Positions 24,234-35,827 of a DNA stretch of 64,000 nt are shown here, in pieces. The stretch covers positions 233,981 through 297,980 of the forward strand of contig NZ_HE978538.1 in the NCBI RefSeq assembly GCF_000311785.1, in the 5' to 3' direction. Numbering within the stretch: position 1 is the stretch's first letter; the number at the start of each line of letters is the position of its first letter. Made by a program: the position numbers and the translations under genes. Source of the DNA: Brevibacillus massiliensis. Its GTDB lineage: Bacteria > Bacillota > Bacilli > Brevibacillales > Brevibacillaceae. A model generated the notes under the pieces. It ran no database searches. It saw only the letters and a list, made by a program, of their open reading frames with translations, and was not told the DNA's origin.

Positions 24234-27200
24234 ATGGAGACGGAAGTGTATCGCCCGAAAAACAAGATTCGCTTTGTGACGGCTGCCAGTTTATACGATG
24301 GTCACGACGCCTCTATTAATATTATGCGGCGCATTTTGCAGTCGTCCGGTGCGGAGGTGGTTCACCTTGGCCACAACCGCTCGGTAGAAGAAGTCGTGAC
24401 AGCGGCGATACAGGAAGATGTGCAGGGAATTGCAATCAGCTCGTACCAAGGCGGACACGTCGAATATTTCAAATACATGATCGACTTGTTGAAGGAGCGG
24501 GGGGCGAGTCATATTCGCGTCTTCGGCGGCGGAGGCGGAGTGATTGTCCCGCGGGAGATCCGTGAATTGGAAGCATACGGCGTCAGTAAAATATTCTCCC
24601 CCGATGACGGCCGCCATATGGGACTGCAGGGGATGATCAACGAGATGCTCAGGCAAACGGATTTTCCGACCGTACGCCAGGTCGGGGAAGAGCTGGCGCA
24701 GCTTCAGGAACAGCGCCATCAGGCCATTGCCCGGTTGATTTCGGTCGCAGAGTACGCGGTAGACGATCCGGCGGCGTTCGTGCCGATCGCCGAAAAACTG
24801 CCGCAGCCCAAGCGAACTGTCCCGGTCGTCGGCATCACCGGAACTGGCGGTGCCGGCAAGAGTTCCTTGACGGATGAATTGGTACGGCGATTTATCCATA
24901 CGTATCCTGAAAAAACCGTGGCGATTCTCTCGATCGACCCGTCCAAACAAAAGACAGGCGGAGCTTTGCTCGGCGACCGGATTCGCATGAATGCGATCAA
25001 TACGCCCCGGGTCTACATGCGCAGCCTCGCCACCCGCAAATCCGGTTCGGAGCTGTCTGCGGCACTGGCCGATGCACTTCGGGTGGTCAAGGCGGCAGGC
25101 TTTGACCTGATCATCGTGGAAACCAGCGGCATCGGTCAAGGGGATGCCCAGATTACAGAAGTATCCGACGTAGGGATGTACGTCATGACCAGCGAATTCG
25201 GGGCCCCGTCTCAACTGGAGAAGATCGACATGCTGGACTTCGCGGATATCGTCGCGATCAACAAATTTGACCGAAAAGGCTCCGAAGACGCGCTCAGAGA
25301 GGTGAAAAAGGCGTACCGGCGCAACCACAACGCCTTCGAACTGCCGGACGATCAAATCCCGGTCTACGGGACGATCGCCAACCAATTTAACGATCCAGGC
25401 ACCAATGTTCTTTTTGCGGCCCTGATGCGAGCGGTCGTTCAGAAGACGGGCGTCGATTGGCCGACGGAGCATCTTGACCCGACCCCGGTCCGCATACACA
25501 AGTCATCGCTTATTCCGGCCAACCGCGTCAACTATCTGCAGGAAATCGCCGACACGGTTCGCAGCTATCGCCAATTTGCGGAAGAGCAGTCGAATATTGC
25601 GCGCAAGCTGTTCCAGCTGAACGGGGCCAAAGAGACCCTGCTGGCCTCCGGGGAAACCGGAGAAGGAGCGCCTGACCTGATCGCTCTTCTCGATGAGCAG
25701 ATCGCTTTGTTTGAAGGAAAGCTTCACCCGGAATGCAAGGAAATTTTAGAAAAGTGGCCCAAGTTGAAGGAGTCGTACAATCGTGACGAGTTCGTCACCA
25801 AAATCCGCGATAAGGAGATCGTGACGAAGCTGTTTACCGAATCTCTGTCCGGACTTCGCATTCCAAAGGTAGCTTTGCCGAGCTTCGCCGATTGGGGAGA
25901 GATCGTCAAATGGTCGCTTAAGGAAAATGCTCCGGGGTTGTTTCCCTACACGGCCGGGGTATTTCCGTTCAAGCGGGAAGGAGAGGACCCGCGCCGCCAG
26001 TTTGCCGGCGAAGGCACACCGGAGAGGACCAACAGACGCTTTCACTTTCTTTCGAAAAACGACGACGCGAAGCGGCTTAGTACCGCCTTTGACAGCGTGA
26101 CCTTGTATGGTGAAGACCCCTCCTATAAACCGGACAACTACGGGAAGGTGGGGACGAGCGGTGTCAGCATCTGTACCCTTGACGATATGAAGAAACTCTA
26201 CGCGGGCTTTGACCTGTGTTCGCCGTCGACATCCGTCTCGATGACGATCAACGGTCCCGCTCCGATGATCCTGGCGATGTTTATGAACACGGCGATCGAT
26301 CAGCAGGTGGAAAAATTTGTCGAACGGGAAGGCCGCCAGCCGAATCAGGAAGAGCTGGAGCGCATCAAGGCGTACACAATGTCCACTGTTCGCGGTACCG
26401 TGCAGGCGGACATTTTGAAAGAAGACCAGGGGCAGAACACCTGTATTTTTTCGACAGAGTTCGCCCTGCGGATGATGGGAGACATCCAGCAGTACTTCAT
26501 TGACCACAAGGTGAGAAATTACTACTCTGTCTCCATTTCCGGCTATCACATCGCGGAAGCGGGCGCCAATCCGATCACCCAGCTTGCTTTTACGCTGGCA
26601 AACGGCTTTACCTATGTGGAATACTATCTCAGCCGCGGCATGAACATCGACGATTTCGCTCCCAATCTCTCTTTCTTCTTTTCGAATGGACTGGACCCTG
26701 AATACACGGTGATCGGGCGGGTCGCCAGGAGGATATGGGCGGTCGCCATGAAGCACAGGTACGGAGCCAATGAGCGGAGCCAAAAGCTGAAGTACCACAT
26801 TCAGACGTCGGGCCGTTCGCTGCACGCCCAGGAGATGGACTTTAACGACATTCGCACCACCCTGCAAGCGTTGATCGCGATCTATGACAATTGTAATTCT
26901 CTCCATACCAACGCCTATGACGAAGCGATCACGACGCCGACGGAAAACTCCGTCCGCCGGGCAATGGCGATTCAGATGATCATCAATAAAGAACTGGGCC
27001 TGGCGAAAAACGAAAACCCGCTGCAGGGCTCCTTTATCATCGAGGAACTGACTGACCTGGTAGAAGAAGCTGTCCTTCAGGAGTTTGAGCGGCTCAGCGC
27101 CCGCGGCGGGGTTCTCGGAGCGATGGAAACGCAGTATCAGCGCGGCAAGATCCAGGATGAGTCGATGTACTACGAGATGAAGAAGCACACCGGGGAACTG

Positions 27201-27491
27201 CCGATCGTCGGCGTGAACACCTTCCTCAACCCCAATGCTTCGGAAGAGGACTACGAGATTGAACTGGCACGGGCCAGCGAGGAGGAAAAAGAACATCAGA
27301 TCCGCAATCTCCGCGATTTTCAGCAGCGCCATAGCGAGGAAGCCCCTCGTGCCCTGGCCAGGTTGAAAGAAGTCGCGGTATCCGGCGGCAATATCTTCGC
27401 CGAACTCATGGAGACGGTAAAAGTGGCATCTTTGGGACAGATCAGCGCTGCCTTGTATGAGGTAGGCGGCCAATATCGCCGCAACATGTAA
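24234..27491 (+). CDS. icmF: Fused isobutyryl-CoA mutase IcmF
   Basis: 1,085 residues, the normal IcmF length. Adenosylcobalamin-dependent interconversion of isobutyryl-CoA and n-butyryl-CoA. Domain order: B12-binding domain (about 8-140; DGHD with lower-ligand His24), MeaI G-domain (about 195-415; Walker [12 protein letters not shown] at 200-210, NKFD), then a linker and the mutase barrel (about 555-1085). Substrate-pocket residues match the isobutyryl type: Phe590 in RQFAG (Tyr in methylmalonyl-CoA mutase) and Gln734 in GQNTCIF (Arg in methylmalonyl-CoA mutase). Their spacing, 144, equals that of F598/Q742 in the Cupriavidus enzyme as I recall it. AAGGAGG SD. Probably co-transcribed with tetR. 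Confidence 0.95.
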   Translation: METEVYRPKNKIRFVTAASLYDGHDASINIMRRILQSSGAEVVHLGHNRSVEEVVTAAIQEDVQGIAISSYQGGHVEYFKYMIDLLKERGASHIRVFGGGGGVIVPREIRELEAYGVSKIFSPDDGRHMGLQGMINEMLRQTDFPTVRQVGEELAQLQEQRHQAIARLISVAEYAVDDPAAFVPIAEKLPQPKRTVPVVGITGTGGAGKSSLTDELVRRFIHTYPEKTVAILSIDPSKQKTGGALLGDRIRMNAINTPRVYMRSLATRKSGSELSAALADALRVVKAAGFDLIIVETSGIGQGDAQITEVSDVGMYVMTSEFGAPSQLEKIDMLDFADIVAINKFDRKGSEDALREVKKAYRRNHNAFELPDDQIPVYGTIANQFNDPGTNVLFAALMRAVVQKTGVDWPTEHLDPTPVRIHKSSLIPANRVNYLQEIADTVRSYRQFAEEQSNIARKLFQLNGAKETLLASGETGEGAPDLIALLDEQIALFEGKLHPECKEILEKWPKLKESYNRDEFVTKIRDKEIVTKLFTESLSGLRIPKVALPSFADWGEIVKWSLKENAPGLFPYTAGVFPFKREGEDPRRQFAGEGTPERTNRRFHFLSKNDDAKRLSTAFDSVTLYGEDPSYKPDNYGKVGTSGVSICTLDDMKKLYAGFDLCSPSTSVSMTINGPAPMILAMFMNTAIDQQVEKFVEREGRQPNQEELERIKAYTMSTVRGTVQADILKEDQGQNTCIFSTEFALRMMGDIQQYFIDHKVRNYYSVSISGYHIAEAGANPITQLAFTLANGFTYVEYYLSRGMNIDDFAPNLSFFFSNGLDPEYTVIGRVARRIWAVAMKHRYGANERSQKLKYHIQTSGRSLHAQEMDFNDIRTTLQALIAIYDNCNSLHTNAYDEAITTPTENSVRRAMAIQMIINKELGLAKNENPLQGSFIIEELTDLVEEAVLQEFERLSARGGVLGAMETQYQRGKIQDESMYYEMKKHTGELPIVGVNTFLNPNASEEDYEIELARASEEEKEHQIRNLRDFQQRHSEEAPRALARLKEVAVSGGNIFAELMETVKVASLGQISAALYEVGGQYRRNM

Positions 27492-27613
27492 TATAAGCTG
27501 GTCCCTTGACTGATTTCCCGGGCTCGCCTGCTGTTTGAAAGCCTTGCATTTTCGTCTAAAATAAGGAATACTGTATGATAGTCAATTTTTTGTTGCGAAA
27601 GGACGTGCCCGGG

Positions 27614-28132
27614 TTGAGTCAAACACTTCAACATATTGATCCAGAGAAGCTGAGCGAAATGGCGATGGTCGACATCGCATACGAAATACTGAAAGGGACT
27701 AATGAACCTTGCAATTTTCGCGAGCTCATGAATGAGATTGCGGCGCTTCGCGGTATGACGGATGAGCAGATGATGGCAATGATCGCACAAGTTTATACGG
27801 AGATCAACATCGACGGACGCTTTATCTGTGTTGGCGACAATACCTGGGGATTGAAGCGTTGGTACCCGACTGAGGCAGTAGAAGAAAGCCAGGAAGGCGG
27901 CAAGCGGAAGAAAATCCTGCTTGACGACGATCTTGACGACTACGACGACGATCTGGATGAAGAATTGGAAGAAGACTTCGAAGACGATGACATTCTCGAA
28001 CTCGAAGACGATGACGAGTATGATGAAGCAGACGAAGATGCTGATGATGACCTTGTTGACGACGAGGAGATCTTTGACGACGAGGAACTTGAGGGTGAAG
28101 TAATAGAAGATGAAGAAACGGAAGACCTCTAA
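27614..28132 (+). CDS. rpoE: RNA polymerase delta subunit
   Basis: 172 residues. The folded N-terminal HARE-type domain (about 1-85; EMAMVDIAYEIL, FRELMNEIAAL, IDGRFICVGDNTWGLKRWYP) is followed by a basic patch (GGKRKKIL) and an almost purely Asp/Glu tail of about 75 residues, the hallmark of delta. It helps RNA polymerase recycle and lowers non-specific initiation. The TTG at 27614 gives a length equal to the B. subtilis protein; an upstream ATG at 27575 would overlap the candidate -10 TATGAT (27574-27579). It sits between the acyl-CoA cluster and pyrG as in B. subtilis. Confidence 0.93.
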   Translation: MSQTLQHIDPEKLSEMAMVDIAYEILKGTNEPCNFRELMNEIAALRGMTDEQMMAMIAQVYTEINIDGRFICVGDNTWGLKRWYPTEAVEESQEGGKRKKILLDDDLDDYDDDLDEELEEDFEDDDILELEDDDEYDEADEDADDDLVDDEEIFDDEELEGEVIEDEETEDL

Positions 28133-28136
28133 ATCC

Positions 28137-28166
28137 TTGACTTTCATCTATAGGGCGTTATAAAAT
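28137..28166 (+). promoter_or_regulatory. Sigma-A promoter of pyrG
   Basis: TTGACT (28137-28142), 18 nt, TAAAAT (28161-28166). The first G of GGGC lies 8 nt downstream, at 28174. Confidence 0.75.
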
Positions 28167-28173
28167 ACTGCTT

Positions 28174-28275
28174 GGGCTTCACATGAAGTTATACCGAATA
28201 TGGATAAGCTATAAAACAAAAGTGCCCCCTGCCTGATGATTCGGGTTGGGTCATCCTTTTGTTTTTTCTTTTTTT
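28174..28275 (+). promoter_or_regulatory. pyrG leader: probable CTP-sensing reiterative-transcription attenuator
   Basis: The predicted transcript starts GGGC (28174-28177). A terminator follows: ACAAAAG (28216-28222) pairs with CTTTTGT (28256-28262), with C-rich GCCCCCTGCC (28224-28233) facing G-rich CGGGTTGGG inside, then a long T tract. In B. subtilis, low CTP causes slippage that adds extra G residues to the 5' end; these pair with the C-rich strand and prevent termination. Every element needed is present here in the right order. Confidence 0.75.
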
Positions 28276-28336
28276 GGGGGAGCCATCCTCATCAGAACAA
28301 GCGTCGACGCTGGAATAGGGGAAAGAGGGGACTTGA

Positions 28337-29941
<1,605 letters not shown>

Positions 29942-29947
29942 GATAGA

Positions 29948-29976
29948 GGGTGCCGTGAATCTACGGCCCCTTTTTT
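29948..29976 (+). terminator. Terminator after pyrG
   Basis: GGG-TGCCGT (29948-29956), GAATCT loop, ACGGC-CCC (29963-29970), then TTTTTTGTTT. Confidence 0.8.
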
Positions 29977-30008
29977 GTTTGCATATAGCAAATAAGGTCA
30001 AAGGACAT

Positions 30009-30042
30009 GGAGGAGATTTCCTCAGGTTAGCGAATTGTTGAA
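30009..30042 (+). promoter_or_regulatory. Candidate sigma-H promoter and Spo0A box of spo0F
   Basis: GGAGGAGAT (30009-30017), 11 nt, AGCGAATTG (30029-30037) fits the sigma-H pattern RnAGGAwww-N11-RnnGAATww. TGTTGAA (30036-30042) is one base from the 0A box TGTCGAA. B. subtilis spo0F is under sigma-H and Spo0A. Confidence 0.55.
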
Positions 30043-30091
30043 AATAACAGAATAAATCGGGACTAACCTTGGTGTATAGGGGGAGATGGAA

Positions 30092-30457
30092 ATGCAGAGA
30101 AAGAAAATTTTGGTTGTCGACGATCAGTACGGCATTCGCATTCTTTTGTACGAGGTACTTGGAAAAGAGGGCTATTCCACCTTCCAGGCGGCGAACGGAA
30201 AACAAGCATTGGAGATTGTAGAAAAAGAATCGCCGCATCTCGTTATTCTCGATATGAAAATACCAGGCATGGACGGCATCGAAATCTTGAAACATATTAA
30301 AAAAATGGACAAAAGTATCAAAGTCATCATGATGACAGCTTACGGAGAGTTGGATATGATCAAGGAAGCGACGCAATTGGGAGCTTTGATGCACTTTACT
30401 AAGCCCTTTGACATTGATGAGCTTCGTCAAGTAGTCAATCAGCAGCTCGCCTGTTAG
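30092..30457 (+). CDS. spo0F: Sporulation phosphorelay response regulator Spo0F
   Basis: 121 residues, a single receiver domain without output domain. Carries phosphate from sporulation kinases to Spo0B. It is very close to B. subtilis Spo0[13 protein letters not shown], phospho-acceptor Asp in [16 protein letters not shown], Thr switch in [11 protein letters not shown], and Lys in [11 protein letters not shown] 30092 is preferred (GGGGGAG 6 nt upstream); the ATG at 30086 abuts the SD. Synteny pyrG-spo0F-fba is as in B. subtilis, without ywjG. Confidence 0.96.
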   Translation: MQRKKILVVDDQYGIRILLYEVLGKEGYSTFQAANGKQALEIVEKESPHLVILDMKIPGMDGIEILKHIKKMDKSIKVIMMTAYGELDMIKEATQLGALMHFTKPFDIDELRQVVNQQLAC

Positions 30458-30541
30458 CAGTGAAAGCCTGTTAAGCAAAAAAGGGTTGTGGTATAATAAC
30501 ACAAGTTACCACAGACCAGTATGGGGAGGAATCGTACGTTT

Positions 30542-31396
30542 ATGCCACTTGTACCAATGACCGCGTTTGCAGAGGATGCGAAGAAACATAAATACGCAGT
30601 AGGGCAGTTTAATCTGAACAACCTGGAGTTTACGCAGGCGATCACAGAAGCGGCTGCAGAGGAAAAATCACCAGTGATTTTCGGGGTGTCGGAAGGGGCC
30701 ATGCGGTATATGGGCTTGGAATACACCGTAGCGATGGCCAAGGCCGCTGCGGAGACTTCCGGCGTGCCGATTGCCCTGCACCTCGACCACGGAAGCAGCT
30801 TCGAGGTAGTCATGAAGTGCATTCGTGCAGGGTTCTCCTCTGTCATGTTTGACGGTTCCCACTATCCATTGGAAGAGAATATCCGTCTGACAAAACAAGT
30901 GGTAGAGGCTGCTCATGCAGTCGGCGTTTCCGTCGAAGGAGAGCTGGGAACGATTGGCGGCGTGGAAGACGACCTGTCTGTCGACGAGAAAGACGCTGCT
31001 TTGGCAAATCCCGCAGACGCCATTCGTTTCTGGGAAGAGACCAAGGTAGACTACATGGCGATTGCCGTAGGTACCGCTCACGGCATGTACAAGGGCGAGC
31101 CGAAGATCAGCTTTGAAATCATTGACGAGGTAGCGAGAAATATCGCTGCTCCGATCGTACTGCACGGCGGTTCCGGCGTGCCTGACGAAGCGATTAAAAA
31201 ATCGATCCAATTCGGGGTCGGCAAAATAAACGTAAATACGGAAAACCAAGTGGCCTGCACGGCGAAGATTCGCGAGATTCTCGCAGCCAAGCCAAATGAA
31301 ATCGATCCGCGCAAATACCTGGGACCCGCCCGGGAAGCCATTAAAGAGGTAGTAAAAGGGAAAATTCGCCTGTTCGGAAGTAATAATCGCATTTAA
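30542..31396 (+). CDS. fba: Class II fructose-bisphosphate aldolase
   Basis: 284 residues. Zn-dependent cleavage and formation of fructose-1,6-bisphosphate. Motifs: AVGQFNLNNLEF, LHLDHGSSFE (metal His), MFDGSHYPLEEN, EGELGTIGG, VGTAHGMYKG and LHGGSGVPDE. ATG 30542 (MPLVPM) has GGGGAGGA about 11 nt upstream and matches family N-termini. A TATAAT at 30492-30497 gives a promoter with a weak -35. It is 12 nt from the next gene (tal). Confidence 0.95.
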   Translation: MPLVPMTAFAEDAKKHKYAVGQFNLNNLEFTQAITEAAAEEKSPVIFGVSEGAMRYMGLEYTVAMAKAAAETSGVPIALHLDHGSSFEVVMKCIRAGFSSVMFDGSHYPLEENIRLTKQVVEAAHAVGVSVEGELGTIGGVEDDLSVDEKDAALANPADAIRFWEETKVDYMAIAVGTAHGMYKGEPKISFEIIDEVARNIAAPIVLHGGSGVPDEAIKKSIQFGVGKINVNTENQVACTAKIREILAAKPNEIDPRKYLGPAREAIKEVVKGKIRLFGSNNRI

Positions 31397-31408
31397 CAGG
31401 AGGCCATC

Positions 31409-32053
31409 ATGAGATTTTTTATCGATACAGCCAACGTAGAAGAGATTCGTGAGATTCACGAGTGGGGAGTTATCTCTGGCGTTACGACAAATCCCTCGCT
31501 TGTGGCAAAAGAAGGCCGGGATTTCATCGAGGCCTTAAAGGAAATTATCGACCTGGTGGACGGGCCGATCAGTGCCGAGGTCATCAGCACGGATGCCAAG
31601 GGAATGATCGAAGAAGGCGAGAAACTCGCTTCGCTGTCCAAAAACATCGTGGTCAAAATTCCGATGACGGAAGAAGGACTAAAAGCAGTCAAAGCACTGT
31701 CAAAGCGGAAAATTAAAACGAATGTAACGCTTATTTTCAATGCCAACCAGGCTTTGCTGGCTGCACGTGCAGGGGCTACATACGTGTCCCCGTTCGTCGG
31801 CCGTTTGGACGACATTGGCTACGACGGATTGAAGCTGATCAAAGAGATCGTCGAAATCTTTGCTGTGCACGATATTGAAACGGAAATCATCGCGGCCAGT
31901 GTTCGCCATGCCCTGCATGTGACGGAAGCGGCACGCCTTGGCGCAGAAATTGCGACCGTCCCCTATAAGGTCCTCAAACAGATTTTACATCACCCTCTGA
32001 CAGACAGCGGACTGCAGAAATTCTTGGCAGACTGGAACAGCATGAAAAAGTAG
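31409..32053 (+). CDS. tal: Transaldolase / fructose-6-phosphate aldolase-like protein
   Basis: 214 residues, the short transaldolase subfamily (YwjH, MipB/TalC type). Begins [24 protein letters not shown] binds substrate; the Schiff-base Lys lies in [10 protein letters not shown]. Further motifs are [28 protein letters not shown] and ASVRHALHV. It acts in the pentose-phosphate pathway alongside glpX, fba and rpiB in this window. Whether it is a true transaldolase or an F6P aldolase cannot be decided from the motifs alone. GGAGG SD. Confidence 0.93.
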   Translation: MRFFIDTANVEEIREIHEWGVISGVTTNPSLVAKEGRDFIEALKEIIDLVDGPISAEVISTDAKGMIEEGEKLASLSKNIVVKIPMTEEGLKAVKALSKRKIKTNVTLIFNANQALLAARAGATYVSPFVGRLDDIGYDGLKLIKEIVEIFAVHDIETEIIAASVRHALHVTEAARLGAEIATVPYKVLKQILHHPLTDSGLQKFLADWNSMKK

Positions 32054-32075
32054 GGTTCTCGATTTCCGATTGCTA

Positions 32076-32110
32076 AGAAGCACCTTTTCCGTGGAGAAGG
32101 TGCTTCTTTC
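32076..32110 (+). terminator. Terminator after fba-tal
   Basis: AGAAGCACCTT (32076-32086) pairs with AAGGTGCTTCT (32097-32107), then TTCC. Confidence 0.75.
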
Positions 32111-32160
32111 CAGAGAATCTTGTAAAGAAATGAGAAAGAGATGCCTGAGGAGAGCGAATC

Positions 32161-33432
32161 ATGGAGAAACTGATCATTAACGGAGGGAAGCCTTTGCGGG
32201 GCAGCGTATCCATAAGTGGAGCGAAAAACAGCGCTGTAGCTCTCATCCCGGCTGCTTTACTGGCTGATGGTCCGGTTGTTATCGAGAACCTCCCACACAT
32301 CCAAGACGTTGAGATCTACGTAGAGCTTCTGCAGCGGATGGGAGCATCCGTGTTGTTCGAAGATGACTGGATGGAAATAGACAGCTCTGCGATGAAGCCT
32401 GTTGTAATGCCCAATGGACACGTAAAAAAACTGCGTGCTTCCTATTATCTCTGGGGGGCGCTTTTGGCGAAGTTTGGCGAGGCGAATGTGGGGTTGCCAG
32501 GAGGCTGCGATCTCGGTCCGCGTCCTGTTGACTTACATATCAAAGGATTTCAAGCGCTTGGCGCCCGTGTGGAAAACATGAATGGCGTCATGACCTTGAG
32601 GGCAAACCGGCTGCGCGGCGCCCGTATCTACCTCGACCTCATCAGCGTCGGAGCGACGATCAACATCATGTTGGCTGCGGCGCGCGCCGAAGGGGTGACG
32701 GTGATCGAGAATGCCGCCCGCGAACCGGAGATCGTCGATGTGGCTACCCTGCTTAACAATATGGGTGCCAACATCAAAGGAGCAGGAACTGATGTCATTC
32801 GCATCCAGGGAGTGGAACGCCTGCGGGGCTGCCGTCATACGATTATTCCTGACCGGATCGAGGCGGGAACCTACATGATTGCTGCAGCTGCAACGCGCGG
32901 CGACGTCATCCTGGAAAATGTCATCCCCAAGCACCTTGAACCGATCTCGGCTAAATTGCGCGAGATTGGCGTCGTGATCGAGGACGGGGACGATAATATT
33001 CGCGTGATCGGTCAGGAGAAATACCAAGCTGTCGATGTTAAGACAAATCCGTATCCCGGTTTTCCAACCGATCTGCAGCAGCCCATGACAACTCTGCTCA
33101 CCCAGGTCAAGGGTTCGAGCATTATCACGGACAACATATACGGGTCCCGCTTCCGCCATGTCGACGAACTGCGGCGCATGGGAGCCTCGATCAAGGTAGA
33201 GGGGCGCTCTGCGGTGATCGAAGGCGGCAGGACTTTGAATGGCGCCAAGGTCGTCTCGAGCGACTTGCGGGCGGGAGCAGCCCTGGTCATTGCCGGACTG
33301 GTTTCACAAGGCGTGACAGAAGTAGAGGGGCTGGAACACATTGACCGCGGCTATGAAAATCTGGTTGGCAAGCTGCGGAATTTGGGTGCAGACGTTTACC
33401 GGGAAGTTCTTAAGCCGACAAAGCGACCGTAA
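32161..33432 (+). CDS. murAB: UDP-N-acetylglucosamine 1-carboxyvinyltransferase (second paralogue)
   Basis: 423 residues, EPSP-synthase fold. Transfers enolpyruvate from PEP to UDP-GlcNAc, the first committed step of peptidoglycan synthesis and the fosfomycin target. [14 protein letters not shown] is at the N-terminus; the catalytic Cys lies in [29 protein letters not shown] and [11 protein letters not shown] are also present. Position between tal and glpX corresponds to murAB (murZ) of B. subtilis; the main murAA lies downstream of the atp operon in that genome and is not reached here. GAGGAGAG SD. Confidence 0.94.
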   Translation: MEKLIINGGKPLRGSVSISGAKNSAVALIPAALLADGPVVIENLPHIQDVEIYVELLQRMGASVLFEDDWMEIDSSAMKPVVMPNGHVKKLRASYYLWGALLAKFGEANVGLPGGCDLGPRPVDLHIKGFQALGARVENMNGVMTLRANRLRGARIYLDLISVGATINIMLAAARAEGVTVIENAAREPEIVDVATLLNNMGANIKGAGTDVIRIQGVERLRGCRHTIIPDRIEAGTYMIAAAATRGDVILENVIPKHLEPISAKLREIGVVIEDGDDNIRVIGQEKYQAVDVKTNPYPGFPTDLQQPMTTLLTQVKGSSIITDNIYGSRFRHVDELRRMGASIKVEGRSAVIEGGRTLNGAKVVSSDLRAGAALVIAGLVSQGVTEVEGLEHIDRGYENLVGKLRNLGADVYREVLKPTKRP

Positions 33433-33446
33433 GGGGGAAGGCACAG

Positions 33447-34409
33447 ATGGAACGCAGTTTATCACTCGAGTTGGTTCGCGTCACGGAAGCCGCGGCACTT
33501 GCTTCGGCACGTTGGATGGGGCTGGGCAAAAAAAACGAGGCCGACGGAGCGGCTACGACAGCAATGCGCCGGGAGTTTGAAAACATCCCGATGGATGGCG
33601 TAGTGGTGATCGGCGAAGGCGAAATGGATGAGGCCCCGATGCTCTACATTGGAGAAAAGCTGGGACAAGGGGTGCCGCCCTACGTCGATGTGGCAGTGGA
33701 CCCCTTGGAAGGGACCAATATCGTCGCCAAAGGAACGTGGAATGCCATATCGGTAATCGCCATCGCCGATCGCGGCAACTTGCTTCACGCGCCTGATATG
33801 TACATGGAAAAAATCGCGGTCGGTCCGAATGCGGTAGGGAAAATTGATATTAACGCCCCGGTTGCCGACAATCTCAAAGCGGTTGCCCAGGCAGCCGGAA
33901 AGGACATGAGCGATCTGGTCGCCATCGTCCTGGACCGCGACCGGCATTCACGGATCATCTCCGAAATCCGCGAAGCGGGTGCACGGATCAAGCTGATTCC
34001 CGACGGAGACGTCGCTGCGGCGATTAATACCGCCTTTCCGAACACGGGGGTAGATATTCTGTTCGGTTCCGGAGGTGCGCCGGAAGGAGTGTTGGCAGCA
34101 GTGGCGCTAAAATGTCTGGGCGGGGAGATCCAGGGCAGGCTGCTGCCGCAGAACGAGGAAGAATTGGAACGCTGCAAGCGAATGGGGCTGACTGACCCGC
34201 ATCAGGTCCTGTACATGGACGATCTGGTTAAGGGGGATGACGCTATTTTTGCGGCAACAGGTGTAACTGACGGCGAACTTCTTCGCGGTGTTCGGTTCCA
34301 GGGGACGCGTGCAACCACCCACTCGGTGGTCATGCGGGCGAAAACGGGAACGATTCGTTTCATCGAAGGAAACCATCGCCTTGAACGGAAGCCCATTCTT
34401 GCGTTGTGA
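33447..34409 (+). CDS. glpX: Class II fructose-1,6-bisphosphatase
   Basis: 320 residues. Hydrolyses fructose-1,6-bisphosphate for gluconeogenesis. Metal and phosphate motifs: [18 protein letters not shown] and [11 protein letters not shown], then [30 protein letters not shown] and [18 protein letters not shown]. Length is normal. It follows murAB by 14 nt and precedes rho by 45 nt with no terminator, so the three are probably co-transcribed. Confidence 0.95.
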   Translation: MERSLSLELVRVTEAAALASARWMGLGKKNEADGAATTAMRREFENIPMDGVVVIGEGEMDEAPMLYIGEKLGQGVPPYVDVAVDPLEGTNIVAKGTWNAISVIAIADRGNLLHAPDMYMEKIAVGPNAVGKIDINAPVADNLKAVAQAAGKDMSDLVAIVLDRDRHSRIISEIREAGARIKLIPDGDVAAAINTAFPNTGVDILFGSGGAPEGVLAAVALKCLGGEIQGRLLPQNEEELERCKRMGLTDPHQVLYMDDLVKGDDAIFAATGVTDGELLRGVRFQGTRATTHSVVMRAKTGTIRFIEGNHRLERKPILAL

Positions 34410-34454
34410 GCGGTGAAATAAGATAGAGAAAAGATACTAAAGTGTGGTGTATAT

Positions 34455-35768
34455 ATGCTCATTTCCGAACTGGAAGAGAAGAAATTAACTGATTTGTACA
34501 AGCTAGCAAAGGAGTACCAGATTGCCCAGTACTCACAAATGAAGAAAAAAGAACTGATTTTTGCGATACTGCGAGCACGCGCCGAACGGGACGGCTTGAT
34601 GTTCATGGAAGGGGTACTGGAAATTCTGCCGGAAGGATACGGGTTCTTGCGGCCGATCAACTACCTTCCCAGCTCGGAAGACATTTATATTTCACAGTCG
34701 CAAATACGCCGCTTCGATCTGAGGATGGGTGATCTCGTCTCTGGAAAAGTCCGTCCACCCAAGGAGAATGAACGATATTTTGGTCTACTGCAGGTTGAAG
34801 CCGTCAACGGTCAAGATCCGGAATTGGCAGCAGAACGCCTCCACTTTCCCGCCCTGACACCGCTTTATCCTCAAAAAAAGCTTGTTTTAGAAACCTCACC
34901 GACAAAGCTTTCTACCAGGATCATGGATATGTTGACACCGGTTGGATTGGGCCAGCGGGGCTTGATTGTCGCTCCCCCAAAAGCTGGGAAAACTGTTTTG
35001 CTAAAAGAGATTGCGAACAGCATTACCGAAAACCATCCGGACATTTCGCTTTTTGTCCTGCTGATCGACGAGCGTCCGGAGGAGGTAACGGATATGCAGC
35101 GGTCTGTGAAGGGAGAGGTGGTAGCCTCCACCTTTGATGAGCTGCCGGAAAACCACATCAAGGTAGCCGAACTGGTATTGGAGAGGGCGAAAAGGCTGGT
35201 GGAGCATAAAAAGGATGTCGTCATTCTGCTTGACTCGATCACCCGGCTTGCCAGAGCTTATAACCTGGTCATCCCTCCCAGCGGCAGAACGCTCTCAGGC
35301 GGGATCGATCCGGCAGCGTTTCACCGGCCAAAGCGGTTTTTCGGATCGGCGCGGAACATCGAGGAAGGCGGCAGCCTGACCATCCTCGCCACCAGCTTGA
35401 TCGAGACGGGTTCACGCATGGATGACGTGATTTACGAGGAGTTCAAAGGAACGGGGAACATGGAACTGCACCTCGACCGAAAATTGGCCGAACGGCGGAT
35501 TTTTCCCGCCATCGACATTCGCCGCTCCGGTACGCGCCGCGAAGAACTGCTCTTATCGAAAGAAGAATTGGATAAATTGTGGTCCATTCGCAAGCGCATG
35601 AACGACAGCCACGAGTTTGTCGAGACCTTCTTGAAACGATTGGCGGAAACGAAAACAAATGTAGAATTTCTGGAGGGGATCGAAAGCAAGCCGGAAGGAC
35701 AGACACCGTCCCAACCGGAAGCCAAGACGTCCCGCTCTCCAAAACAATCTACTGTGACGGCAAAGTAA
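34455..35768 (+). CDS. rho: Transcription termination factor Rho
   Basis: 437 residues, hexameric RNA helicase. N-terminal Rho_N domain (about 1-45), CSD-like RNA-binding domain (about 48-120; [13 protein letters not shown]), and RecA-type ATPase with Walker A PPKAGKT (174-180). The bicyclomycin-site and Q/R-loop region is [25 protein letters not shown], followed by [28 protein letters not shown] short Ser/Pro/Lys tail ends it. The SD is poor (GTGGTG), and an intrinsic terminator overlaps the stop codon. Confidence 0.96.
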   Translation: MLISELEEKKLTDLYKLAKEYQIAQYSQMKKKELIFAILRARAERDGLMFMEGVLEILPEGYGFLRPINYLPSSEDIYISQSQIRRFDLRMGDLVSGKVRPPKENERYFGLLQVEAVNGQDPELAAERLHFPALTPLYPQKKLVLETSPTKLSTRIMDMLTPVGLGQRGLIVAPPKAGKTVLLKEIANSITENHPDISLFVLLIDERPEEVTDMQRSVKGEVVASTFDELPENHIKVAELVLERAKRLVEHKKDVVILLDSITRLARAYNLVIPPSGRTLSGGIDPAAFHRPKRFFGSARNIEEGGSLTILATSLIETGSRMDDVIYEEFKGTGNMELHLDRKLAERRIFPAIDIRRSGTRREELLLSKEELDKLWSIRKRMNDSHEFVETFLKRLAETKTNVEFLEGIESKPEGQTPSQPEAKTSRSPKQSTVTAK

Positions 35769-35785
35769 ACGCCGTCATTTTTTTT
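35755..35785 (+). terminator. Terminator overlapping the end of rho
   Basis: TGACGGC (35755-35761), 9-nt loop containing the TAA stop, GCCGTCA (35771-35777), then eight T. Confidence 0.85.
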
Positions 35786-35827
35786 GTATTTTGGCATATT
35801 ACTAGGAAAGTAGAGGGGAGGTTAAGC

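Noticed and set aside
25959-25970. Phe577 in GVFPF as the IcmF substrate-pocket Phe
   Set aside because: Spacing to Gln734 (157) does not match the known pair; Phe590 in RQFAG aligns with the methylmalonyl-CoA mutase RQYAG motif and gives the right spacing.
15802-27491. A new metabolic gene system in the acyl-CoA block
   Set aside because: Every enzyme belongs to a known family and the grouping of fadF, beta-oxidation genes, meaB, tetR and icmF is plausible for known short-chain acyl-CoA metabolism; only its operator motif seems potentially new.
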